NCBI GenBank assembly: GCA_035578155.1
Contig: JAPWDM010000005.1
Span: 46,030,954-46,094,953 of the forward strand
From: Brachynemurus nebulosus
Lineage: Eukaryota > Arthropoda > Insecta > Neuroptera > Myrmeleontidae
Direction: 5' to 3'
DNA length: 64,000 bases
A program made the translations under genes and the position numbers. The notes beneath the pieces are model-generated. The model searched no databases. It was not told where the DNA came from and was given only the letters and a program-made list of their open reading frames with translations. Below, piece after piece: positions 22,801 to 34,714 of the stretch. Position 1 is the first letter of the stretch. The number at the start of each line of letters is the position of its first letter.

Positions 22801-23764
22801 AACAACCAGAGACAAGAAAACACACGAATAACATTAAAAAATTTCCCACGTCCCTGTGTACAAATATATGTATTATACTGATGTTGAAAGCGTAGTTTAC
22901 ACGATACAATAATTTTTTCTTACTGTCTCATAATTAGAAGATCTTTAAATTTGATACTGAACAATATTAATTTCCTATAATAGCTTTGAGGACATTTAAT
23001 AGCAAATTAAATATATTTTTTTATTCATTTTGCATGTTCAAAAGCTAATTTATTGGAATTTATAACTTAGTAAGTTGTAATTGACTATTAAGTCATGTGT
23101 CAAGTTTACACATGTAAACTGAACTATACATATTTTGTTTTCAGAATAGCTAGTGTCATCTCTGTTCGAATTTATTAACTATAATAACGGCCATTTCAAA
23201 AGATTAACATAATTTTTGTATTTTTTCAAATAAATTTATATTTTACAGTTAATTACGGGTAAATTGACTACACTGAGAGAAAAATGGCAACTTAAAAATA
23301 AATACGGTCATTATTATTTCAATAATGTCCAACTTAACAAAAAAATGATATTGGAAATCCTTATTTTAATATTTTGAATTAATGTTGTTTTCATATACTT
23401 TGTGCACACGATATGAAATCAATATTGTTTTTACGTTGAACAACATTATTTCAAGCTTTTTACAATATTAACTCGGAAGGTAAGTTTCCAGCATATTAAA
23501 TCAATAAAAAACGTTATTAAATCAATAAGAAAGATTGTCAAATCAATATGGCGGCATTTTAATCTGAAATGGAAACAATTTAAACACATTCATTCGCTAT
23601 ACATAACAATACTCATACCTAAACAAACTGAATTTCACAGTTGGTAAGTTGTGTTCAGATACTAAATTTTTTGTGTGAAAAAATGTCGGGAATTAAAAGT
23701 GATTTATAATTAAAGTTAATCGATGGTGTGATAGTGTGGTGAAATAGTTAATTTGTGGTGAAAT
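22801..23764. other. Gene-free sequence
   Basis: No gene is visible. Repeated phrases such as AAATCAATA between 23330 and 23560 suggest degenerate simple repeats. Confidence 0.4.
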
Positions 23765-23784
23765 AGTTGATTTTATTTCAAATC

Positions 23785-25762
23785 AGTTAAATGAAAAGGA
23801 CGAAGACGCCGAAAAATTAACCAAGTGATTACAGCAGTCTGGCTTGGAAAACATTTTGCCATATTTACAAAGTAAGTTTTCTTACTTCAATGTTCTTATA
23901 TGTGCCAAATATTATTTTTGGGGATACTACGATTAGTACGGCGCCAAGATTTGATGACACTTCCTTATATAACTTGACAAAATAAAACGAAAAACAAGAA
24001 TAAAATTTTTCGAGATCTCGCTTCGTTGTCGAGATATCGATCGTTAAACTTGTATTTAAGGTTACCCTTTGCCCGAAAGTTAGGCTTGTTATGACAATAA
24101 ACTTCGATTTTTGATATAAAAACTAAGTGGTGAGGTTAGTTAAGGTTACCCTTTGCCCGAAGGTTGGGCCAGTTTTGACAATAAACTTCGATTTTTGATA
24201 TAAATATATTTCACCAATATTTCACCAAATACAATATATCCGAATTTCATGAAAACTTAAATACAAGTTTAACGATCGATGTCTCGAAAACTAAGGCGAA
24301 TTTCAAAATTTTTTACTTTTTATTTTTTGCTTAGAATGCCAAAATCTATCAGATCCGCTTGTCAAATTTTGTCGCCTCGGATATCGTACTCGTGCCCACA
24401 TCCCATACATACAATATATTGGAATTCAAAAACAAGTTTAACTCGAAAACGAAGCGAGATCTCGAAAAATTTTATTCTTGTTTTTCGTTTTATTTTGTCA
24501 AGTTCTATAAGGAAGTGTCATCAAATCTTGGCGCCGTACTTATCGTAGTCTTGCCTTATTTTTTATTTGATTTAAAATAAATCGTTAGAAAACTTCTGCT
24601 AATGCTAGAAACTAGAAATTAAGTTTGAGCGTCCATTGGAACAGATTGATAGCAATTACAACTAATTTTTTATATTTTATACAGTTTGAATCTGTTGATT
24701 GTTTTGCTAATGTTTGTTCCATAAGAGATGTGAGATCGTTGATGTGTTGGGAATAACTATTGATGTTTATCTTTCTTTTCTGTGCTTTTTCAGGAATACT
24801 ACTTTATCCCACGGGAAGGTACAAAAACACCTGTGGTAGGCTGTATCAAAAAGATGTGAACAGCAAAGTCAAGAAGAGGAAAACGAAGACGCTATCTCCA
24901 GTCGACTCAGTAGCAGAATCCACAGCGCAGTCAGCAGCAGATTCAGTTGAAGAAAACTCGGAAATAGATAGTTCTATTGCTTTAGCTCTTAAAGTGTCAT
25001 TAGGCAGAGATACAGCGAATTGGAATGAAGTGTGTGACAAATGGCAAAAAACCTTTGTTATACGGCGAAAGGAATTGTCAACTTTAAGCAACATTGACTT
25101 TTTAAAGGCCTGGCCTACTTATGCCGATTCCAGAAGCTCAGATTTGGTAACTAAAATTCTATGTGAATTAAAATAAATTTTAATCAAAAAACGATTTATT
25201 TCAGATGAAAAAAGGCTTCAACCTCCTATATCCCAACAAAGAGCATATGTTGTATGCGAAATGGGACAAATTTAAGAAATAAATTCAAAGATTTTATGAG
25301 ACAGAACCGCGGAATGATTATTGCAAGGAGCTTTGTACAATAGCTAAGTGCACCGCAAATAAAGGTAATAATGTAATTTAAGTAAAATTAAAAATGAATA
25401 ACATTTGTTATTGTTTAGATTCCCAAGACTATATTTTTGCAACACTTCTCAACGGAATACTGCCTTGTTCAGCGAGATTTAAGGACAATTCTGGAAAATG
25501 CAGCAGAAAAGCCACTATTTCAGATGCAAAAGAAAGTTTTGCCGTTCGACTTTTGTGCATCAATGATTACGAGAAACAAATTGATGAGCTTGTCCCAAAT
25601 TACTTTTCTTCTGGACAGTGAGACAGGAATATACAAATATCTCAAAAGCAAGCTAAGTGCGCTTCAAAACAAGTGTAATGTGATTAAAAATAAAAGTAAG
25701 CGACTTTGGCTTACGCCGATACGAAATGGCCCATTTCAAAGGTTTGCTGTAAAATTCTTTTA
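23785..25762 (+). pseudogene. Decayed SAM-domain (SAMD3-like) multi-exon gene
   Basis: Five exon-like segments can be followed. (1) ~23785-23871: SAM-like (QQSGLENILPYLQ), an in-frame TGA, donor AAA|GTAAGT. (2) 24685-~24755: after ATACAG, the rest of a SAM-like helix (SIRDVRSLM, then LGITI in a shifted frame). (3) 24794-25146: Ser/Ala-rich linker, then NWNEVCDKWQKTF. (4) 25205-25364: GFNLLYPNKEHMLYAKWDKF, interrupted by TAA at 25280, then YCKELCTIAKC. (5) 25419-25762: ATLLNGILPC, FAVRLL, with a frameshift near 25620. Splice phases agree between 3 and 4 (phase 0) and between 4 and 5 (phase 1). The arrangement recalls SAMD3-like proteins, which are highly multiplied in some animal genomes; this family name rests on memory and is moderate. 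The lesions make an intact product unlikely. Confidence 0.5.
23926..24549. mobile_element. 624-bp long-TIR element in an intron
   Basis: Ends begin ACTACGAT(T/A)AGTACGGC and share about 115 bp in inverted orientation, including AGATTTGATGACACTTCC and TCGAGATCTCGCTTCG. The interior has a direct repeat (GGTTACCCTTTGCCCGAA at 24060 and 24145; period about 85 bp). It lies within the first intron of the decayed SAM-domain gene. Open frames inside it are not genes. No clear target duplication is seen. Confidence 0.8.
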
Positions 25763-25936
25763 ATTTTAATAATATATAGGTAACTATACCCGGTTATATA
25801 CCCAGGTATTATATAACTATACCCGGTTATATAATACATAATAGCTATTATTTAAGAATATTTTTGTTTAAATTCTTGTTCCTTATCTTTTATTAGTAAG
25901 AGATATAAAATTTATTATAGGGATTCTATATAAATG
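25763..25936. other. Short AT-rich spacer
   Basis: Contains two copies of ACTATACCCGGTTATATA (25783-25833). From 25909 it carries an inverse end (TTTATTATAGGGATTCTA) of the repeat cluster that follows. Confidence 0.5.
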
Positions 25937-27206
25937 TAGAGTCCCTATAATAAAAATAGAGTCGTGACATGTCAGCCATTTTCTATCCAAAACAGAGCGG
26001 GAAGCTTCAAAATTAATTATCACATATTTAAGTAAATGTTTTTGAATACATAATTATTGTTAATAAGTTATGAATTTATGAACAATTAAAAAATTTTGAT
26101 TTAATTATTCTTTCTAGGTTAAACTAAATGATTTTTGTCAATATTTAATTTATTTCCAATCTATTTTACGCAAACTTGGGACAAAAAATACCGGAACCAA
26201 TCAGCGTTCCGCACACATGTCACGATTCTAATGCTCTAATGTAGAGTGCCTATAATAAATAGAGTGATGACATGTGTGCTGAACGCTGATTGATTCCGGC
26301 ATATTCTATCCAAAGTTTGCGTAAAATACATTGGGAATAAATTAAATGTTAACAAAAACCATTTAGTTTAATTTAGAAAGAATAATTAAATTAAAAATTT
26401 TTAATTGTTCATTAATTCATAACTTATTATGGTTTATTTCACTTAAATTTAACCATGTTTCATCACCTTGAATTTAAATAATTTCCGTTTTCTTGGCTTT
26501 ATCTCTTTCATTATTGCATTTACGTAAATTTTAGATTTGCAGTTTGTTTTTAGAAAAGAATAGAAGATTGATTTGCTTTGAATATAAGAATTATTTAATT
26601 TTTTAACGATAACTCATGATCAGTTGTATTTGAAATGAGGTATAACAATAATTATGTACTCAAAAATATTCACTCAAACATGTGATAATTAATTTTGAAC
26701 CTTCCCGCTCTGTTTTGGATAGAACCATGTCCCTGTCACTCTCCATTTAGTCTATTATAAAAAAATGGACCGTTTTCTGACGTCGCTGTAACTAATATAC
26801 CAGATGGCGTTGATTTACTAGGGGATAAAATTAGAGTCGAGACATGAGGTTTAATAGTTCGCTATTTTTCATTTAAAATAAATTGGAAATAAATTAAATA
26901 TTTAAAAAAATACTTTAATTCAACCTAGAAAGATTAATTAAATTGAAAAATTTTAATTCTTCGTTAACACATAATTTGGTGACGATACTTTTGTGCTCAA
27001 TCATATGGTAATTAATTTTGACATCTATTTGATGAAAAATGCTCACATGTCCCAACTCTATTTAGTATACCCCCTATACCATTAGCGCCACGTAGCAAAC
27101 GTAGCAAACTGTGACATGAATAGGTCCGTCCTTGAAAACAAGTGGCAGGGACATGGATAGAACATGGACGACATGTCACGACTCTATTTATTATAGGGAC
27201 TCTACT
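25937..27206. repeat. Cluster of TAGAGTCCCTATAAT elements
   Basis: At least three further, diverged or rearranged copies of the 27213-27522 element lie here. One runs from 25937 to about 26238, one from 26242 to about 26760, and one from about 26815 to 27065. A truncated right end sits at about 27160-27204. Shared markers are GAGCGGGAAGCTTC or its inverse, AACGCTGATTG and TTCTATCCAAA. Confidence 0.75.
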
Positions 27207-27212
27207 CTAATT

Positions 27213-27522
27213 TAGAGTCCCTATAATAAATAGAGTCGTGACATGTCTGCTGAACGCTGATTGGTTCTGGCATTTTGTATCCAAAGTTTTCGTAAAATAT
27301 ATTGGAAATAAATTAAATGTTAACAAAAACCATTTAGTTTAACATAGAAAGAATAATTAAATTAAAAATTTTTAATTGTTCATTAATTCATAATTTATTA
27401 TCGATAATTATATACTCAAAAATATTCACCCAAATATGTGATAATTAATTTTGAAGCTTCCCGCTCTGTTTTGGATACAAAATGGATGACATGTCACGAC
27501 TCTATTTATTATAGGGACTCTA
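27213..27522. mobile_element. 310-bp nonautonomous element with 8-bp TSD
   Basis: Starts TAGAGTCCCTATAATAAATA and ends with the inverse; TIRs are about 35 bp. CTCTAATT flanks it exactly at 27205-27212 and 27523-27530. An 8-bp duplication is typical of hAT transposons, though the termini lack the usual CA.G start. There is no coding capacity. The left duplication copy also abuts the end of another partial copy, so tandem arrangement is an alternative origin. Confidence 0.75.
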
Positions 27523-27540
27523 CTCTAATTTAGAGTATGT

Positions 27541-27670
27541 GGATAAATAACCGCAACCAAATAACCGTGTACAAAATAACTGAATGACAAGATAAACTTA
27601 GACAAAATAACTGTGGACAAAATAACCGAACGATAAAATAACTGTACGACAAAATAACCGAACAATCAAA
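27541..27670 (+). repeat. Minisatellite of ~15-17-bp units
   Basis: Roughly eight irregular units around AAATAACCG or AAATAACTG (for example GACAAAATAACCGAAC), each 15-17 bp. Confidence 0.75.
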
Positions 27671-27894
27671 TAAACATCGTTAATTATTCTTTTGAGTTAG
27701 GGTACATGCGGCTGTGATATGATTAAGATTTTTCTTGCTCCCAATATATAAAAGATGGCTAAATTGCAATAGACCTTAGATGTTGGTATTTAAACTATTG
27801 CATTTAAAACGAACGTTAATGGGTGAAAACTATTGTATTTAAAAAGCTAGGCTTGGGAAAGATTAATTTGAAAAATCAAATAGTAGATGATATA

Positions 27895-28345
27895 ATACCC
27901 CTGTCGCAGCATTCTGCATAACATAGCGAATTTCCGTTTATAGAAATTAGTTTTTCTCGGAAACTAATTGACATAGAAAATTGTTTAAAGAGCTTTTTTA
28001 TGTAATTTTTTCTCCTCTTTTAAATGGTGTAAAGAAATTTAGCAAAAATTTTTGAATAAGTGGAAATTTTGGCAAAAAACTAATTTTTTACAAGAACAAA
28101 AACCATGCTCCTGGCATCCGACGTGTCTGGCTGAAGAACTCATTCAAGGGTTTGGGACTTTCACGGTTTCCAACAAATTTCGTAAATATTAGATACTTCG
28201 TTCGAGAGTTATCGCGCGGACACATATATACATATCGCTCGTTTTCTGTCCCAATCTCTCCAAGTTTTGGACACACAACATAAACGTATTTAAATCTGTG
28301 TTTGCATCGCAATGAACTTAAGATTTATGCTAATTACTAATAAGA
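27895..28345 (+). repeat. TA-linked repeat, copy 2, with border
   Basis: Begins with the border CCCCTGTCGCAGCATTCTGC. It continues through CTGGCATCCGACGTGTCTGG and TTCGTTCGAGAGTTATCGCG to a short TATATACATAT tract, and ends in TTTAAATCTGTGTTTGCATC and ACTTAAGATTTATGC. The last part is the inverse of 58941-58995. The open frames are not genes. Confidence 0.75.
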
Positions 28346-28984
28346 TATAATATAAAAATCTCATGTCACAATGTTTGGCTAGGATAAACTCTGAAACTAC
28401 TGAACCGATTTTGATGTGAGACGATATTACTTAGTGCGTGTCAAACACGCACTTGACGAATTTTTTTACAATTAGACAGTCTCTAATTATTGTTTTATTA
28501 ATGAGGTTAGAAACAATTAAAACAAGTGAATAGAATAATTAAATTTATGACTTTAAATCCGGTTTTAAAATGAAGATTTAATTAATAACATTGAAGGTCA
28601 CTGATTTATTACGAAAATTAAAAAAAAAAATAATAATTTTTTTTTAACTCTTTGTATTTTTGATACAAGTTGAATGTCAAAGAGCACTTCCGAAAATGTA
28701 TATCTTTCCATATGACTCGACTCGTACCTTTTGGCCCGGCCAATATGATAATAATCTTTCGCAATTAATATAAAAATTGATGCAATCTGCTTGAGTACAT
28801 TCCCCAAGTCATGCAATCGTGAAGAAGAAGATTCACTTTCAAAAAGTGATAATGCTAAAGTGAAACTGACTTGTAATAAAAAATCATTGCAAAAAGATCA
28901 TGTTTCATTATAAATCCGAGTCATATATATCAATTTTTTTTTTCGTGTAAATAATTATTTTTTGTGAACAGTTGTTTTAGAAGC
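28346..28984. other. Gene-free sequence with repeat scraps
   Basis: 28385-28425 holds CTACTGAACCGATTTTGATG, related to units of the foldback element at 44.6-46.8 kb. 28434-28456 holds a palindrome AGTGCGTGTCAAACACGCAC. Confidence 0.4.
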
Positions 28985-29760
28985 AGTACCGTATTTAAAA
29001 GGGGCTAAGTAGGCTATAGCCGATTCTAGGGACTGTAAATATTTTCAAAAATAAATTTCGATTTTCAAAAGTAAATTTCGTCAGTTTGATGACAAAAATC
29101 AAAAGTTCACGTACAAATCAGTTCTATAAAGCAGGGGTTCTCAACCTTTCAGACTCTGAGCCCCCCTTCATACTTTGGTGTGAGGTCACGTCTCCGTTTA
29201 CGGATTAAGTTAATTTAGACTTATATATGATAAATTTACTTACATTATGTTTGAGTAAAATGACTTTGAACTTAGGCTAGACATACTAAGGAATATAAAA
29301 TTATAATTCTTCAAATACAAATTGTTATTACACAAATCATCGAAAAAATCACAAATCAGCTAGTTGCTCACGCCTGGCCGGACGCTCACATTTTATTGAG
29401 TTAATAGCTATAAAAAATTTCAATGATTGTGTGTTTGTGTCCAGCATCAAATTCAAATTTTTGTTGTTGTAAATATATATACATGCAAAAACAACTGTTT
29501 CAAAAACTACAAACTTATTTAATTTTTTTTAATTTGTTGACACCTCCCCTGGAATTCTTCCACGTCCCCCAGGGGGGCGCGCCCCCCGGGTTAAAAACTG
29601 CTGCTATAAAGCTTCAGTCGGAAAACAATTTTTTTTTTAATTGAACGATGTCATTAAATTCACTAAAAATTTTTAATGCCTTGAAAACCGTGAATGAGTT
29701 AATATAATAATTAAATTAGATGCGAATTACACATTTTCCGAAATGTTCTTACTGTTTTTA
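28985..29760. repeat. TGACGTCAT-family repeat split by a hAT insertion
   Basis: Sequence on both sides of the hAT element (up to 29131 and from 29604) resembles the copies at 29.83-30.07 and 53.05-53.3 kb once the element is removed. Shared markers are AAATCAGTTC.ATAAAG and GATGTCATTAAATT or its intact form GATGACGTCATCAAGTT. Confidence 0.6.
29132..29603 (+). mobile_element. hAT-type nonautonomous element, 472 bp
   Basis: Left end CAGGGGTTCTCAACC; right end GGTTAAAAACTGCTG. The 8-bp target duplication CTATAAAG lies at 29124-29131 and 29604-29611. A C/G-rich patch lies just inside the right end. Length, duplication and terminal motif fit hAT MITEs. A second copy, inverted, is at 60369-60783. 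The open frame inside it is not a gene. Confidence 0.9.
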
Positions 29761-29829
29761 TCAAAACTAGCCATGCGTGACCTCTAAAAAAAAATTTCTG
29801 TCGTATCAGTCATATTTCTACAAGAAATT

Positions 29830-30070
29830 TCGTCAGTTTGATAGTAAAATTGAAAAGTACACCCCAAATTACCTCAATTTAACCAATCACTCTAAATCAA
29901 ATCACTTTCATAAAGCTTGATTTGCGACAGTGGAAATTTTTTAATTTGATGACGTCATCAAGTTTAATTAAATTTTTAAAATAAAATTTAGGGGATGATG
30001 AAGTTAAATTATGAATTTTCGAAGTCATTCTTGATATTAAACCGACATGACAGGTGGCAAAACCCTCAGT
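29830..30070. repeat. TGACGTCAT-family repeat
   Basis: Contains TTTGATGACGTCATCAAGTT and CACTTTCATAAAGCTTGATT. It aligns with 53.05-53.3 kb. Confidence 0.6.
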
Positions 30071-31069
30071 TCATTCTGTATTTGGAAGCAATAAATGAGT
30101 AACTGTTGCATTATAAGGGTTGCACAAAGTAACACGAACATTATCAATTGCTTCTCTGTTGAACTAATGAAATTATGTTTATGATTTTATAAATAATATG
30201 TAAATACTTAGAAATATGTATCTAAAAAAATGGAATCGTGACCGGAGAAAATTAACGGCACATGCAGCAAATTTTTATCGATGTAGGAGGTAAAAAAATA
30301 TGTTATCACTATTAAATTTTAAATACATGATACTCACGATTCTAATACTTTATATGTTGTGTTACATACACTATATTTAAATAAAAAAGTGACTTGCAAT
30401 GTAAACATGCGGTATACTGAATCTATTTTTATATAAAGAAGTAAAATGCTAAACATCAAAAAAAGAACGGAAGCCTTTTGATCTTGTAAATGTCTTTTTT
30501 TTATCTATTAGCATTGATCTTTAAATTTGAAACATAAAAAATTTATTTTGTACATTAAATTTTTGATCTTAATTTTATTTAAAAAGAAAAAAAATACTAT
30601 CTAAACTTGAACTGGAAACTGAACAACCAAATAGAATAATAAAATTGTGAAATACTGAATTTAGTTATGAATAAAATTAAAAACACTTACCTACTGTTCT
30701 TCAAGTAATTGTTAATGAAATGTTGAAAAATGACATGGCATTAAGTAAAAACTTTATCATTTTGAATTTAATAATTGTTTGATTGTCAATATTGACATTT
30801 AATTTTGTAAGAATAATATTGAAACGTGAATAAATCTCACCCTGCATTTTGATTTTAATCCCATAAAGTATTGGCATCATGAAATGACATCTAGTTAAAT
30901 TGTAAATAATATTTCCCACGGGAAACAGATGTTTCCCTGCGATAAAAGGAACCTAAGTCCTTCTACGTCTCCCCAACTATCACTAATTTTAAGTAAAGTT
31001 TCAAGTCAGTTAATTAAGCTGTTCAGACATGAAAATGAAACAAACAAGCAAACTAACTCACTTTTGCAT
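30071..31069. other. Gene-free AT-rich sequence
   Basis: Nothing supportable was found; short open frames only. Confidence 0.4.
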
Positions 31070-31072
31070 TTA

Positions 31073-31523
31073 GACCAGGCGCACATTGAGCTGCGTCACG
31101 TAATAAACGCAGGGCAGAGCAGAGCAGAACATGACAGGGCAGGAAAGCACGAGAAATAAACTGTGTGGCCGGGCGCACATTGAGACGCAGTCAACGCAGG
31201 CAGGGCAGCGTAGTTTCTGTGACTCTTGTTGTAGAACGAGATAGCACGAATTTAAAATCAGAGCAGAGCATAGTACATACTGTTTTTCTTCAATTTCTGC
31301 AACCGTTTTCATTTCGGCGAAATAAAACCAACTAATAACTCGAGAACGTGTTATAATGTCGCGCAGTTTCTGGGTCACAATCACGAGTGCCACATCGGTC
31401 TCGTGCGACGCAGTGCTACTCTGCTCTGCTCTGCGTTTCAATTCGCGCTGTCCCGTTCTACAACAAGAGTCACAAACTGCGCTGCCCTGCCTGCGTTAAC
31501 TGCGTCTCAATGTGCGCCCGGCC
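31073..31523. mobile_element. PIF/Harbinger-like MITE (451 bp)
   Basis: Outer ends are GACCAGGCGCACATTGAG and, inverted, GGCCGGGCGCACATTGAG. TTA is present on both sides (31070-31072 and 31524-31526), the usual PIF/Harbinger target duplication. A second, better-conserved inverted pair spans about 110 bp (31167-31277 against 31410-31523), so the left end looks partly duplicated. The segment is markedly GC-rich, with GCAGAGCAGAGCAG-type runs. The internal open frames are not genes. Confidence 0.65.
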
Positions 31524-31526
31524 TTA

Positions 31527-34500
31527 TAGTCATATTTTGATTAAATATATGATCTTAATTTGATCTCGAAAACCTATAATAAGTATACTTTAATTTTATC
31601 TATGGTCAAAATTTATAAAATTAATAAAAGACATAACTGTATGTGAAAACGTTATCAAGAAAAAAACATTGAATCATAGATATGTTTATTGGATCTTGCG
31701 GCTTCACCCGCCTAGAATTATCTTAATTGTAAGTCAAATTACTTTTAAATTAGATATTCTAAAATTCTATACAAATTAATTCGTTATAGCTTTTCGCTCC
31801 ACTCACTCTATAACTCGAAAGTAGCCAAATTAATATATCTAATTTCCAGACCTTTCCGTAGATATCTATATTAATAGTTTTAGGATTAATTTAATTTTAG
31901 ACCCTTTTTGGAGTCTCAGAACACTGAAGAACAATTCAAACAAACAAATGTGTAAAAATCATGTTTATTTCTTCCATAATTAGATGTTATTATTATCCTT
32001 TTATAAAGTTAAATTTTTGTAAGAAACTTGAATTTAACGTTTATATTTTTAAATACTTTTTGAGGTAGCTATAGTAATTCTCTTGTTTTTCTTTATTTTA
32101 CGTGATTTTTGATTAATAGCTAAACAAATATCTTTAATATATAAATTTTTATCCTTAACATCTCAACCCCTATAAGAAATACTGTGTAAATTAGTCAATA
32201 GAAATATTAATTGACTTACAGGAATTCAGTTAGTATGCAAAATGTACGCTTAACTTTACTAGCTAAAAAAAAATTCATAAAAGAACAAATCTCGATGATG
32301 ACATGATACTATATACTCAGTATATATACCAAAATAAGGAATATGTACGTACCGTCACATTTTTACCAATTTTAAACGTCACAAATTTTTCAATCTGTAT
32401 CCTAGCGCCTAACCCGAAAGCATATCCATGTTAATTTTAATTTTTTTTGTAATTTAAACATTTATGCAACGATGTCTCAAATACAATTAAAAAATTTATT
32501 TAGGACACATACAAAAAATTTTATTAATTTTTTTGGCCTTCGTATTTATATTTTAATATAAGTAAAGGCTTAAACAAGTTGCAATTTTTATTTAATAAAA
32601 TAAATCACCTTTGTTTTTCAAAAATTCAATTGTTTTGATTGCACCGCCGTCATAAATTAATTGTTTTATTTGTTTTATTGCATTTTTTTAACAAAAGAAA
32701 GAATAAACATTTTATTTTTTTATTGTTGTGTTTTGTTTTTAAACCATTTATGGCAAATTTAATTGAACAATATTTTAAGTTAATTAATTAACAAAAACCA
32801 AATATAATGGACGCTAAATGTCAACCAATTAGCGGGTCCCAATTATTTTTGAATTACAAGAATATAATTCATTTTAAGATTTTATTCGATAAATTATCAA
32901 ATTGCTCTTAATTGTTTCTCTTTAATCGACCTATATGAATTAGATCACGAAATCTCATTAAAGTTTGTCTAAAGAGCTTCGTAATTATTATAAAACAACG
33001 GAAAATATTCTTATTATAAAATTCCCATGGGGTAAGATTTCTAAAGAATCTTGTAAAACGTTTTATAAAACAGTTTTCACACTGGATTGGGAAAATTTTT
33101 GCATTGCAAAGAGATTGAAAATGTACCAATAATTGTTAAGTAATAGATAAATTAATTATTAAACTGATTATATGGAAAAAATCTGATATGCATTATTCTT
33201 TTCAAAGAATTAAAAAAAAAATTATTTTCTGAATAAAGAATGAGAAACGGTAATAATAATTGTTACTATAATATTAGAATATTACTTAATATAAACAATT
33301 TTTATGAAAAAGTGCAAGTAATTGAAAAAATTTTATATTGCACTCATAAAATTATTTAATAAAAATATTTCTAATTAATCTTATAATACTTTGTATGCAT
33401 TAAGAAAAGGTGATTGCGCAACTGTAAATAAACAAACAAAAGAATAGCAGGGTTGAGAAATATTGATTTTCATTTAGATAAGAAACTTCTAGATTAATTA
33501 AATTTGATCTAATATTAAAGTGATTATTTAGTTCCAGAGGATGTTCCAGCGCTCCCACCATGGTATTTTAAAATTTAAAGCTGAACGTTCACTAGCTCGG
33601 TAATGCGGCACGGCGTAGTCCAGCGTAGAACGGATATTATTTTTAGTTGTTTGCCGTTCATAATTTGTAATTATATTTGATTTTGATATAATTAAATAAA
33701 TGATTTAAATCATGTTTTAAAATTTAAAATACTTTGATGTCAGTTTTAATAACTATATATTTGCCATTTACGTTAAACCGCCAGACAACCAAATGCTAAT
33801 GTGAATTTACGAAGATATAATTTTTAAAATAAAGTTTCCTTTATATACCTTCAAAAAATATTTTTTTTCATTCCATTAATAGCGATTTAGTCTTTCCGCT
33901 AATAAGAAATATGAAATTTTTGTTAAATTCCTACTTCCATAATTGTTTTTATCTAAACTACATTGTTTAAAGTATACCTATATGCATATATTATGAAATA
34001 TTTCTATAAAATTACCGCAAACTTAAGCTGACAATAAAAATAAATACACTAGCGGGAAAAATTAAAGTATCAAAAAAAAAAAAATTCCAAATTTTTAGCG
34101 ATTTTTTGAATGGCTGTATCTTCGTGAAAAATAGTCGTAGGTATCAGAGTCGTAAGCAAAGCAATTTAAAGCTGGAAGTTTCTAGTTTTGAACAAGAACG
34201 TTCAAAGTTTCTATTTTTGAAAAAAATTTTAGAAAATTTTTCGGTTTCATTTTTTGGTGCACGGATTTGGAAAAAAATTTTCTGACTTAACCACCATATG
34301 GCGCGGATAACTTGTTCATTCAGCTTTAGTTTGAATTTTTTTAGTCCTTTATACGACCACTTCTCGCTGAGATATCGGACTTCGAATGGAAAAGGATCAT
34401 TTCATCTTTGACCATCAATATCTCAGCAACCAATGATCACACAGAAACTTGAAGGTGTGTTTTAAGAACTCGAATAAATTCTCTACAAGGATTAGTGATT

Positions 34501-34714
34501 GTTTTTTCAGAAAAAATTTGTTTTGCATACTCGACATGAATTTGAAAAATCAAAAAAAAGAGCTTTTGGTGGCTTTTTGGAAAATCAAGCGCTGAATTAC
34601 AAATTTTGAGAAAACCGTTAATGTTAAGTGTGCCTTTTACAGTTCAATATACGTACAAAAACCCCACCGAGTTTCAATTTAATTCATCCAGCGGTTTTTT
34701 TGTTTCATTCATTC
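31527..34714. other. Gene-free sequence
   Basis: 31690-31870 shares CCTAGAATTATCTTAATTGT and later phrases with 38.15-38.38 kb (repeat pair). 33535-33650 has raised G+C (CAGCGCTCCCACCATGG, GCGGCACGGCGTAGTCC) and may be a transposon remnant. 34060-34700 is a low-divergence-looking block (GGCTGTATCTTCGTGAAA) with no partner here. No gene is seen. Confidence 0.4.

Noticed and set aside
24279..24580. Overlapping open frames at 24.3-24.6 kb
   Set aside because: They lie mostly in the right arm of the 624-bp inverted-repeat element.
31070..31441. 123-codon minus-strand open frame
   Set aside because: It lies largely inside the PIF/Harbinger-like MITE; the open frame follows from its GC-rich repeats.
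33535..33600. CCATGGTGGGAGCGCTGG patch as a gene start on the minus strand
   Set aside because: The frame soon enters AT-rich sequence without a splice donor; a transposon remnant is more likely.
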